This document shows, in pieces, positions 51,764-59,088 of a DNA stretch of 64,000 nucleotides. Source of the DNA: an uncultured Prevotella sp. (GTDB lineage: Bacteria > Bacteroidota > Bacteroidia > Bacteroidales > Bacteroidaceae). The translations under genes and the position numbers were made by a program. Where the stretch lies: NCBI GenBank assembly GCA_900315035.1, contig OMXO01000007.1:30974-94973 (forward strand). The letters are read 5' to 3'. Numbering within the stretch: position 1 is the first letter of the stretch; each line of letters starts with the position of its first letter. The notes under the pieces were generated by a model. It was not told the DNA's origin. It made no database searches and was given only the letters and a program-made list of their open reading frames with translations.

Positions 51764-51836
51764 AGCGGAAAACGGGACTCGGACCCGCGACCCCAACCTT
51801 GGCAAGGTTGTGCTCTACCAACTGAGCTATTTCCGC
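51764..51836 (-). tRNA. tRNA-Gly (GCC), copy 1
   Basis: 73 nt with a 7-bp acceptor stem (GCGGAAA/TTTCCGC with one G-T alternative), anticodon loop with GCC between CTT and AAG, T-loop GTCCGAGTCC. No encoded CCA. Identical in sequence to copy 2. Confidence 0.97.
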
Positions 51837-51856
51837 GTTGTTTTTCAAAAAAAATG

Positions 51857-51940
51857 TGAAGAGGAGGAGACTCGAACTCCCACGTCGCAATTGACACTAC
51901 CCCCTCAAAGTAGCGCGTCTACCAATTCCGCCACCTCTCC
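51857..51940 (-). tRNA. tRNA-Leu (GAG)
   Basis: 84 nt, type II with a long variable arm. Acceptor GGAGAGG pairs with CCTCTTC; anticodon stem CTACT/GGTAG, loop TTGAGGG, anticodon GAG. No encoded CCA. Confidence 0.96.
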
Positions 51941-51965
51941 AACAAAAATATTGAATAAAAAAGAG

Positions 51966-52047
51966 TGCCCAGAACAGGACTCGAACCTGCACGCCTCGCG
52001 GCACACGCACCTGAAACGTGCGCGTCTACCAATTCCGCCACCTGGGC
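51966..52047 (-). tRNA. tRNA-Leu (CAG)
   Basis: 82 nt, type II. Acceptor GCCCAGG pairs with TCTGGGC; anticodon stem CACGT/GCGTG, loop TTCAGGT, anticodon CAG. No encoded CCA. Confidence 0.96.
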
Positions 52048-52086
52048 AAGGCCATTCCCTAATAACTCTTTTTTGTTCAACAAGTG

Positions 52087-52159
52087 AGCGGAAAACGGGA
52101 CTCGGACCCGCGACCCCAACCTTGGCAAGGTTGTGCTCTACCAACTGAGCTATTTCCGC
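52087..52159 (-). tRNA. tRNA-Gly (GCC), copy 2
   Basis: 73 nt, identical to 51764-51836. It is the first tRNA of the transcript, 54 nt after the -7 box of the cluster promoter. Identical copies at both ends of the cluster could recombine and delete the two Leu genes. Confidence 0.97.
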
Positions 52160-52212
52160 AAAAAATCCTTCTAAATATTGAAGAAATTAGCAACCTCTCT
52201 CGATTGCGGATG

Positions 52213-52242
52213 CAAAGGTAATGCTTTTTTCTGAACTAGCAA
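52213..52242 (-). promoter_or_regulatory. sigma-ABfr promoter of the tRNA cluster
   Basis: Minus strand: TTG at 52242-52240, 19-nt spacer, TACCTTTG at 52220-52213. Drives Gly-Leu-Leu-Gly and possibly the 181-aa gene, ssb and gldE behind them, as no other promoter is seen. Confidence 0.75.
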
Positions 52243-52306
52243 ACTTTTTCTGAGTTTTTTTTTGAAAAAAGTGCCATTTTATCGAAAAAAGGCTACTAAC
52301 AGGGGT

Positions 52307-53467
52307 TCAATCCATACGATTCAGATAATCTTCGTAGTCAAATCGGCGCAAAACCTCTAATTGACCGTCTTCATGAAGCATGCCGAGAGCAGGGTGGGAA
52401 ATGCCATTAAACATGTTGGTCTTGACGGTGGTATAATGAATCATATCCTCGAAAATCACCTCGTCGCCCACCTGCAACTCCTTAGGAAATTGCCAGAAGC
52501 CCATAAAATCACCACTCAGACAACTGTTGCCGCCCAACCGATACAGATTTGAGGTTTGAGATTTGAGGTTTGAGATTTGAGATTTGAGGTTTGAGGTTTG
52601 AGGAGATTCGACAATTTCGGCTCCACGTACCTCGGGCATATAGGGCATCTCCAGACAGTCGGGCATATGACAAGTAAAACTGACATCAAGAATAGCCGTC
52701 TTGATGCCTTTATCCTCTACCACATCCACCACATGAGAAACCAGAGGACCTGTCTGCCAGGCAAAGGCACTACCTGGCTCAAGAATCACCTTCAGCCAAG
52801 GATAGCGCTGATGGAATCCCTGCATGAGCGAAATCAGCTTTTCGATATCATAGTCCTTGCGCGTCATCAGGTGACCACCTCCGAAATTAATCCATTCCAG
52901 CTGGTCGAACCATCTAGAGAATTTCTCTTCAATATGTACTAAGGTGCGCTCAAACACATCTGCCCCACTCTCACAGTGACAATGGCAGTGGAAACCACGA
53001 ATATCCGACGGGAGTTTCTCTGGCAACTTTTCTGCCGTCACTCCGAAACGTGTTCCTGGTGCACAGGGATTATATAGCAAGGTGCCCACCTCGGAGTACT
53101 CTGGATTGACTCGCAGTCCCAACGACACATTCTTTGCACGATGATGGAAACGCTCGTACTGAGATAGGGAATTAAACGTCAGATGCGAAGAGCAGCTAAC
53201 GATCTCGTCAAACTCTGCATCTGTATAAGCAGGCGAGTAAGTATGAGCTGGAGCCCCAAACTGCTCGAATGCCAACTTTGCCTCATAAAGTGAGCTGGCC
53301 GTCGTAGCACCGATATACTCTCTGAAAATCGGAAAGGTCTTCCACAAAGCAAAGGCCTTAAAAGCGAGGATAACCTCTATATCAGCCTTCGCCGCAACAG
53401 AAGCTATCAGCTTGAGGTTGCGGCGAAGTTTTTGTTCCTCTATAATATAAATAGGTGTATTCGTCAT
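52307..53467 (-). CDS. nspC: Carboxynorspermidine decarboxylase, with repeat-encoded loop
   Basis: 386 aa. A PLP enzyme that decarboxylates carboxynorspermidine or carboxyspermidine in the alternative polyamine pathway. TIM-barrel part: AFKAFALWKTFPIFREYIGATTASSLYEAKLA (PLP Lys in the KAFA region), GFHCHCHCESGADVFERTLVHIEE, NFGGGHLMTRKDYD, LEPGSAFAW. C-terminal part: FTCHMPDCLEMPYMPEVRGAEI, then YRLGGNSCLSGDFMGFW (active-site Cys region). Residues about 289-307 ([18 protein letters not shown]) are encoded by the seven-nucleotide repeat and lengthen the loop before YRLGG. The frame is intact. Start 53467 overlaps the kinase gene by 4 bp. Confidence 0.93.
   Translation of the reverse strand: MTNTPIYIIEEQKLRRNLKLIASVAAKADIEVILAFKAFALWKTFPIFREYIGATTASSLYEAKLAFEQFGAPAHTYSPAYTDAEFDEIVSCSSHLTFNSLSQYERFHHRAKNVSLGLRVNPEYSEVGTLLYNPCAPGTRFGVTAEKLPEKLPSDIRGFHCHCHCESGADVFERTLVHIEEKFSRWFDQLEWINFGGGHLMTRKDYDIEKLISLMQGFHQRYPWLKVILEPGSAFAWQTGPLVSHVVDVVEDKGIKTAILDVSFTCHMPDCLEMPYMPEVRGAEIVESPQTSNLKSQISNLKSQTSNLYRLGGNSCLSGDFMGFWQFPKELQVGDEVIFEDMIHYTTVKTNMFNGISHPALGMLHEDGQLEVLRRFDYEDYLNRMD
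52548..52603. repeat. Seven-nucleotide tandem repeat (TTTGAGG type) inside nspC
   Basis: Eight exact units on plus: GG, GA, GG, GA, GA, GG, GG, GG endings of TTTGA-G-G/A. On the coding strand it encodes repeated S-N-L-K-S-Q-T in a loop just before the conserved YRLGGNSC. At 56 bp it is not a multiple of three, so gain or loss of one unit breaks the frame. Confidence 0.95.
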
Positions 53468-54612
53468 TCTTCTTTCTTTAATGGAATCGTAACGCTGAAC
53501 GTACTGCCCTCGCCTTCTACAGACTCTACCGCACAATCGCCGCCATTCTTCTTGGCGAAGTCCTGACAGAGTTGAAGGCCAAGGCCAGAACCTTCTTCAC
53601 CTCCTGTTCCATAGGTGGTCTCTCCCTTATGGAAGATATTGCCCAGACGATCGGCAGAGATACCTACACCATGGTCTCTGACACTCACCTTGGCGAAATC
53701 TCCTTCTGCAGCCATCATGATATCGATGGAAGAACCTTCTGGCGAAAACTTGATGGCGTTTGACATGAAGTTACGCACCACCGTCTTTAGCATATCATTA
53801 TCGGCCCTGACAACCAGCGGGGCATCAGTATGCTGAAGATTCAGTTTGATTTTCTTTGTTTGGGCTATCATCTCAAAGATATCCACCACACCAGGAATGA
53901 TATCATTCAAGTCGAGATCCTGAGTCACCACATTCAGACGACCTGTCTGACTCTTTGTCCATTTCAACAGATTGTCTAACAGATCATGAACCTCTTCCGA
54001 CTCACGGTTAGCCTTATCCAACAGTTCAAAAAGTTCCGGTCCAATCACATCGGGTGAACAAGAAGCCACTACCAGATTCAGCACCATACGAATACTTGCC
54101 ATTGGCGAGCGCAAGTCATGGGCAATCACAGAATACATTTTGTCACGATTGCTCAAGGTAGCACGAAGTTCAGAATTCTGCTTCTCGATGATACGCTTGG
54201 CTGCTACCAGTGATATCTGCTGCATCACACGCATCACCAACTCTTCTTTATTAAAAGGTTTAGTCAGAAAGTCGTTGGCACCTACCTGAAAGCCATGCAC
54301 CAGATCTGCCGGTGTATTCAAGGCTGTAAGGAAGATAATGGGAATATCCTTGGTCTCGTCGTCTTTCTTCAAGATAACAGCGGTATCGAAGCCACTGATG
54401 TCGGGCATCATCACATCGAGGAGTATCAGATCAGGATGTTCCTTCTTGGCTATCTCGATACAACCTGTACCATTGTTGGCCGTACACACCTGAAACTTCT
54501 CGTTGGTCAAGAGTATCTTCAACAACAAGACATTGCTGACGACGTCATCAACAATCAGTATCTTATACTCACTTCGGTTTATCTTCGACTCTAAAGTTTC
54601 ACCTGCATCCAT
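53464..54612 (-). CDS. Response-regulator/histidine-kinase fusion protein
   Basis: 382 aa, soluble. Receiver domain first (about 15-130: KILIVDDVVSNVLLLKILL, phospho-Asp in LILLDVMMPDISG, IIFLTAL, FLTKPFNKEEL). HisKA follows with H-box SVIAHDLRSPMASIRMVL (about 163), then HATPase with N-box VVRNFMSNAIKFSPEG, G1 VRDHGVGISADR and G2 GSGLGLQLCQDFAKKNGG. The receiver-first order is that of cytoplasmic kinases driven by an upstream partner. It is coupled to nspC by a 4-bp overlap, which hints at a link to polyamine state (inference). Confidence 0.92.
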   Translation of the reverse strand: MDAGETLESKINRSEYKILIVDDVVSNVLLLKILLTNEKFQVCTANNGTGCIEIAKKEHPDLILLDVMMPDISGFDTAVILKKDDETKDIPIIFLTALNTPADLVHGFQVGANDFLTKPFNKEELVMRVMQQISLVAAKRIIEKQNSELRATLSNRDKMYSVIAHDLRSPMASIRMVLNLVVASCSPDVIGPELFELLDKANRESEEVHDLLDNLLKWTKSQTGRLNVVTQDLDLNDIIPGVVDIFEMIAQTKKIKLNLQHTDAPLVVRADNDMLKTVVRNFMSNAIKFSPEGSSIDIMMAAEGDFAKVSVRDHGVGISADRLGNIFHKGETTYGTGGEEGSGLGLQLCQDFAKKNGGDCAVESVEGEGSTFSVTIPLKKEE

Positions 54613-54637
54613 TTAGGTTTGGTATTATTATTTTGTG

Positions 54638-54668
54638 CAAAAATAATGCAATAATTTGAAATCACCAA
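54638..54668 (-). promoter_or_regulatory. sigma-ABfr promoter of the kinase-nspC operon, spanned by a palindrome
   Basis: Minus strand: TTG at 54668-54666, 20-nt spacer, TATTTTTG at 54645-54638. The spacer is occupied by most of a perfect 12-bp inverted repeat (54647-54677) whose distal arm includes the -33 TTG. Confidence 0.68.
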
Positions 54669-54677
54669 ATTATTGCA
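54647..54677 (-). terminator. Perfect 12-bp inverted repeat after carB (terminator and/or operator)
   Basis: TGCAATAATTTG (54647-54658) and CAAATTATTGCA (54666-54677) around a 7-nt loop. For carB transcripts it forms an AT-rich hairpin followed by TTATTTTT, a probable terminator. The same bases overlap the promoter of the next operon. Confidence 0.7.
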
Positions 54678-54705
54678 CCATTTTTTCACGTTTTAGGGGG
54701 TTCAA

Positions 54706-57700
54706 TTAGTATTCAGACCACGATTTAATGCCTATTTCATTCAATTTTATGGTACAGAAAGCATTGATAAACGCACTTGCCAACCTGCTGTTGGTGATTA
54801 GCGGAACATTCAGGTCGATGGCTGCACGGCGAATCTTATAGCCATTTGTCAACTCATGTGACGTCAGGTTCTTAGGAATATTTACTACCATATCGATCTT
54901 GTGGCTGTGCAACAAGTCGAGAGCCGATGGCACATTTTCTTCCTGACTATCTGATGGCCATAGCACACGGGTATTCTCCACACCGTTCTCCGTGAGATAG
55001 CGCGAAGTGCCGCCTGTGGCATAGATTTCATAACCGTGACTTACCAGCTTCTTTGCCGCATCCAGCATCTCAGCCTTCTGCTTGGCAGAACCCGTTGACA
55101 GCAGCACCGTCTTCTTGGGGATACGATGTCCGACAGACAGCATGGCTTTCAGCAAGGCCGTGTTCGTATTATCACCAATACATCCCACCTCACCCGTAGA
55201 GGCCATATCCACGCCCAACACAGGATCGGCTTTCTGCAGACGGTTGAAGGAGAACTGCGATGCCTTGATGCCCACATAGTCGAGGTCGAAGAGATTCTTG
55301 TGAGGTTTCTCTACTGGCAGTCCCAGCATCACCCGGGTGGCCAGATCGATGAGATTCAATTTTAACACCTTCGACACAAACGGGAACGAGCGCGAGGCAC
55401 GAAGGTTGCACTCAATCACCAATATATCGTTATCGCGAGCCATATATTGGATGTTGAAGGGACCATTGATATGTAGTGCAGAAGCTATCTGACGCGAGAT
55501 GCGCTTGATACGTCTCACTGTCTCCACATACAGTTTCTGTGGAGGGAACTGAATCGTGGCATCACCAGAGTGTACACCAGCAAACTCGATATGTTCAGAG
55601 ATAGCATAGGCCAGGATCTCACCATCCTTAGCCACAGCGTCCATCTCGATCTCCTTAGCATGTTCGATAAACTTCGACACCACAACAGGATGATCTTCTG
55701 ACACATTCGCTGCTAACTGCAGGAACTTCTCCAGTTCTTCCTGGTTAGAGCACACATTCATCGCAGCACCAGAAAGCACATACGAGGGACGTACCAACAC
55801 GGGGAATCCTACACGCTCCACAAACTTCCCGATATCTTCCATAGAGGTCAGCGCCGACCATTCTGGCTGGTTCACACCAATCTCATTCAACATCTGCGAG
55901 AACTTCGCACGGTCCTCGGCTCCATCGATATCCACCGCCTGTGTACCAAGGATATTGACATGCTGCTCATCGAGATAGACTGCCAGATTATTTGGTATCT
56001 GTCCGCCTGTAGAGACGACGACACCGTGAGGCTGTTCCATATCGATAATATCGAGCACGCGCTCAAAGGTCAGTTCGTCGAAATACAGACGATCGCACAT
56101 ATCATAGTCTGTCGATACCGTCTCTGGGTTGTAGTTAATCATCACACTGCGCCAGCCCTCCTTACGGATGGTATTCAACGCTTGCACGCCACACCAGTCG
56201 AACTCTACCGACGAGCCAATACGATAGGCACCAGAACCCAACACAATGATACTCTTCCTATCCTGTTCATACTGAATATCACTGGCCACACCTGAATAGG
56301 TGACATACAGATAATTGGTCTGTGCAGGATATTCAGCAGCCAATGTGTCAATCTGCTTCACCACAGGTAGGATTCCCAGTTGTTTTCTACGATTACGTAC
56401 CAACAACGAGGCCTTATGCATGTTTTCAATTTCACCTTCCAGACCGATGGCGCGAGCTATCTGGAAGTCAGTAAAACCATAGACCTTCGCCTCGCGTAGC
56501 AGGTCAGTATCAAGGGTATTGATATTCTGTTTCTTCAGGCGTTCATCGATATCAATGATGTGCTTCAGTTTCTCGAGGAACCACCTGTCGATCTTGGTTA
56601 GCTCGTGGATACGGTCGATGGTATATTCAGGCTGATGCATCGCTTTCGAAATCACGAAGATACGCTTGTCTGTCGGTTCGCGTAAGGCTGCATCGATATC
56701 AGCAATCTTCAATTCCTTATTCTCCACGAAGCCGTGCATACCCTGACCTATCATTCGCAGTCCCTTCTGGATAGCTTCCTCGAAGTTACGTCCAATAGCC
56801 ATTACCTCACCTACGCTCTTCATGCTTGAGCCGAGTTCCTTGTCAACCCCATGGAACTTAGAGAGATCCCAACGGGGAATCTTGCAGACCACATAGTCGA
56901 GAGCCGGTTCAAAGAAAGCACTGGTGGTCTTCGTCACCGAGTTCTTCAGTTCGAAGAGTCCATAACCCATACCCAGCTTTGCTGCCACGAATGCCAGCGG
57001 ATAACCTGTGGCCTTAGATGCAAGTGCAGAACTTCTCGACAGACGGGCATTAACCTCAATCACACGATAGTCTTCTGACTGCGGATCAAAGGCATACTGC
57101 ACATTACACTCACCCACAATGCCTATATGACGGATAATCTTGATGGCCAATGCGCGCAACTTATGATACTCTGAATTGGTCAGCGTCTGCGAAGGTGCCA
57201 CCACGATCGACTCACCCGTATGAATACCCAGAGGGTCAAAATTCTCCATATTACAAACGGTGATACAGTTGTCGTAACGGTCGCGTACCACCTCGTATTC
57301 TATTTCTTTCCAGCCCTTCAGCGACTTTTCCACCAACACCTGTGGCGAGAAAGCGAAGGCCTTTTCTGCCAGTTTGTCGAGTTCTTCTTCATTGTCGCAG
57401 AAACCTGAGCCGAGGCCACCCAGTGCATAGGCGGCACGCAGTATCACGGGATAGCCCAGATCCTTGGCTGCCTGGCGCGCATCGGCGATATTATCACAGG
57501 CTTGACTTTTGATGGTCTTCACACCTATCTCGTCGAGTTTTTTAACGAAGAGTTCACGATCTTCTGTATCCATGATAGCCTGTACAGGGGTGCCAAGCAC
57601 TTTTACACCATATTTCTCGAGCACACCCGTCTGAAAGAGTTCCACACCACAGTTCAGGGCTGTCTGTCCACCAAAAGCCAGCAAAATACCGTCGGGACGC

Positions 57701-57939
57701 TCTTTCTCGATAACCCGCTCTACGAAATAAGGTTGTACTGGCAGGAAATAAATCTCATCGGCCACACCTTCAGAGGTTTGTACCGTAGCGATATTCGGAT
57801 TGATCAGCACGGTCTTGATGCCCTCTTCACGTAAGGCTTTCAGGGCCTGCGATCCACTGTAGTCGAACTCACCGGCCTCACCGATCTTTAATGCTCCGCT
57901 ACCTAAGAGCAGCACCTTCTTGATATTGTTATCTTTCAT
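54706..57939 (-). CDS. carB: Carbamoyl-phosphate synthase large subunit
   Basis: 1077 aa, full length. Makes carbamoyl phosphate from bicarbonate, ammonia and two ATP for arginine and pyrimidine synthesis. Two homologous ATP-grasp halves: first half LLLGSGALKIGEAGEFDYSGSQALKALREEG and AYALGGLGSGF; second half IIVLGSGAYRIGSSVEFDWCGVQALNTI and RPSYVLSGAAM. A C-terminal MGS-like regulatory domain (about 940-1077, YEIYATGGTSRYLTENG) is present. It overlaps carA by 4 bp. Confidence 0.98.
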   Translation of the reverse strand: MKDNNIKKVLLLGSGALKIGEAGEFDYSGSQALKALREEGIKTVLINPNIATVQTSEGVADEIYFLPVQPYFVERVIEKERPDGILLAFGGQTALNCGVELFQTGVLEKYGVKVLGTPVQAIMDTEDRELFVKKLDEIGVKTIKSQACDNIADARQAAKDLGYPVILRAAYALGGLGSGFCDNEEELDKLAEKAFAFSPQVLVEKSLKGWKEIEYEVVRDRYDNCITVCNMENFDPLGIHTGESIVVAPSQTLTNSEYHKLRALAIKIIRHIGIVGECNVQYAFDPQSEDYRVIEVNARLSRSSALASKATGYPLAFVAAKLGMGYGLFELKNSVTKTTSAFFEPALDYVVCKIPRWDLSKFHGVDKELGSSMKSVGEVMAIGRNFEEAIQKGLRMIGQGMHGFVENKELKIADIDAALREPTDKRIFVISKAMHQPEYTIDRIHELTKIDRWFLEKLKHIIDIDERLKKQNINTLDTDLLREAKVYGFTDFQIARAIGLEGEIENMHKASLLVRNRRKQLGILPVVKQIDTLAAEYPAQTNYLYVTYSGVASDIQYEQDRKSIIVLGSGAYRIGSSVEFDWCGVQALNTIRKEGWRSVMINYNPETVSTDYDMCDRLYFDELTFERVLDIIDMEQPHGVVVSTGGQIPNNLAVYLDEQHVNILGTQAVDIDGAEDRAKFSQMLNEIGVNQPEWSALTSMEDIGKFVERVGFPVLVRPSYVLSGAAMNVCSNQEELEKFLQLAANVSEDHPVVVSKFIEHAKEIEMDAVAKDGEILAYAISEHIEFAGVHSGDATIQFPPQKLYVETVRRIKRISRQIASALHINGPFNIQYMARDNDILVIECNLRASRSFPFVSKVLKLNLIDLATRVMLGLPVEKPHKNLFDLDYVGIKASQFSFNRLQKADPVLGVDMASTGEVGCIGDNTNTALLKAMLSVGHRIPKKTVLLSTGSAKQKAEMLDAAKKLVSHGYEIYATGGTSRYLTENGVENTRVLWPSDSQEENVPSALDLLHSHKIDMVVNIPKNLTSHELTNGYKIRRAAIDLNVPLITNSRLASAFINAFCTIKLNEIGIKSWSEY

Positions 57940-59024
57940 AATGTTTCAATAAAACGGTCAAACATAAATTCTGTATCTACGGGACCAGAGCAGGCCTCAG
58001 GATGGAACTGGCTAGAAAACCAGGGGTAAGACATGTGACGAATGCCTTCGTTCGAACCATCGTTCATGTTCACAAAAAGTTCGCGCCAATCGTCGCCCAA
58101 AGTCGAGGCATCTACTGCATAGCCGTGATTCTGTGAGGTTACATAACAACGGTTTGTGCCAACCTCACGAACAGGCTGGTTATGAGAACGATGACCATAT
58201 TTCAACTTGTAGATAGTGGCACCGCCTGCCTTCGCCAGCAACTGGTTACCCATACAGATACCACAGATAGGTTTGCGCGATGCAGACATTTGCCTTTTCA
58301 GTACCTCCACAGCCTCTACACACATATCCGGATCGCCAGGACCGTTAGCCAGGAAGAGTCCATCGAACTTCAGCTCAGTATAGTCATAATTCCACGGAAC
58401 GCGAATCACCTCAACACCGCGATTCACCAGACAACGGATGATATTGTTCTTCACACCGCAATCGACGAGTACGACCTTCTTGCCTGCACCCTCATTATAG
58501 CGGATAACGTCTTTGCAGCTCACACGTTCCACCCAGTTGATCTTACCGTAATCCTCAGCCAAGAGTTCATCAGGCGTCTCTTCTCCTTCAAACTCCAGGT
58601 GGCCCATCATCACACCATGTTCACGCAGCACCTTCGTCAACTGCCGTGTGTCGATACCCGTCACACCAGGTATTTTTTCACGCTTCAGCCAGTCGCCCAA
58701 GCTCTCACATGCATTCCAGTGAGAATAAGCCTCACTGTAGTCACTCACAATTATGGCAGAGGCATAAATCCTATCACTTTCCATAAAAGTGGCAATACCG
58801 TTCTGTTCCACAGTAAAGGGAGGCACGCCATAGTTGCCCACCAGCGGGTAAGTCAGCGTCATCAGCTGTCCGGCATAACTGGGATCCGTCAGACTCTCTG
58901 GATATCCCATCATGGCGGTGTTGAACACCACTTCACCAGCAACAGGTTTCTCATACCCGAAGCTCTTTCCTCTGAATTTGGTTCCGTCCTGTAGGACGAG
59001 TGTCACATCTTTCATCATTTTCAT
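57936..59024 (-). CDS. carA: Carbamoyl-phosphate synthase small subunit
   Basis: 362 aa. The glutaminase half of carbamoyl-phosphate synthase. N-terminal CPSase domain (VTLVLQDGTKFRGKSFGYEKPVAGEVVFNTAMMGYPESLTDPSY) and a class I glutamine amidotransferase domain with the Cys in ICGICMGNQLLAKAGG and the His/Glu in WFSSQFHPEACSGPVDT. The start could also be the third Met (59015). It lies 27 nt after the glmS terminator hairpin with no visible promoter, so readthrough or an undetected promoter is needed. Confidence 0.97.
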   Translation of the reverse strand: MKMMKDVTLVLQDGTKFRGKSFGYEKPVAGEVVFNTAMMGYPESLTDPSYAGQLMTLTYPLVGNYGVPPFTVEQNGIATFMESDRIYASAIIVSDYSEAYSHWNACESLGDWLKREKIPGVTGIDTRQLTKVLREHGVMMGHLEFEGEETPDELLAEDYGKINWVERVSCKDVIRYNEGAGKKVVLVDCGVKNNIIRCLVNRGVEVIRVPWNYDYTELKFDGLFLANGPGDPDMCVEAVEVLKRQMSASRKPICGICMGNQLLAKAGGATIYKLKYGHRSHNQPVREVGTNRCYVTSQNHGYAVDASTLGDDWRELFVNMNDGSNEGIRHMSYPWFSSQFHPEACSGPVDTEFMFDRFIETL

Positions 59025-59051
59025 TTATCTCGTTGTCTCTATTTCAAAAAG

Positions 59052-59084
59052 AAGGGCGAAACGTCAATAAAACGAATCGCCCTT
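59052..59084 (-). terminator. Intrinsic terminator after glmS, just before carA
   Basis: Perfect 8-bp stem AAGGGCGA/TCGCCCTT with a 17-nt loop, followed on the minus strand by CTTTTTG. It starts 5 nt after the glmS stop. Confidence 0.72.
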
Positions 59085-59088
59085 ATCA

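Noticed and set aside
58182-58994. 270-codon plus-strand frame opposite carA
   Set aside because: carA has all catalytic motifs; the opposite frame has no signal.
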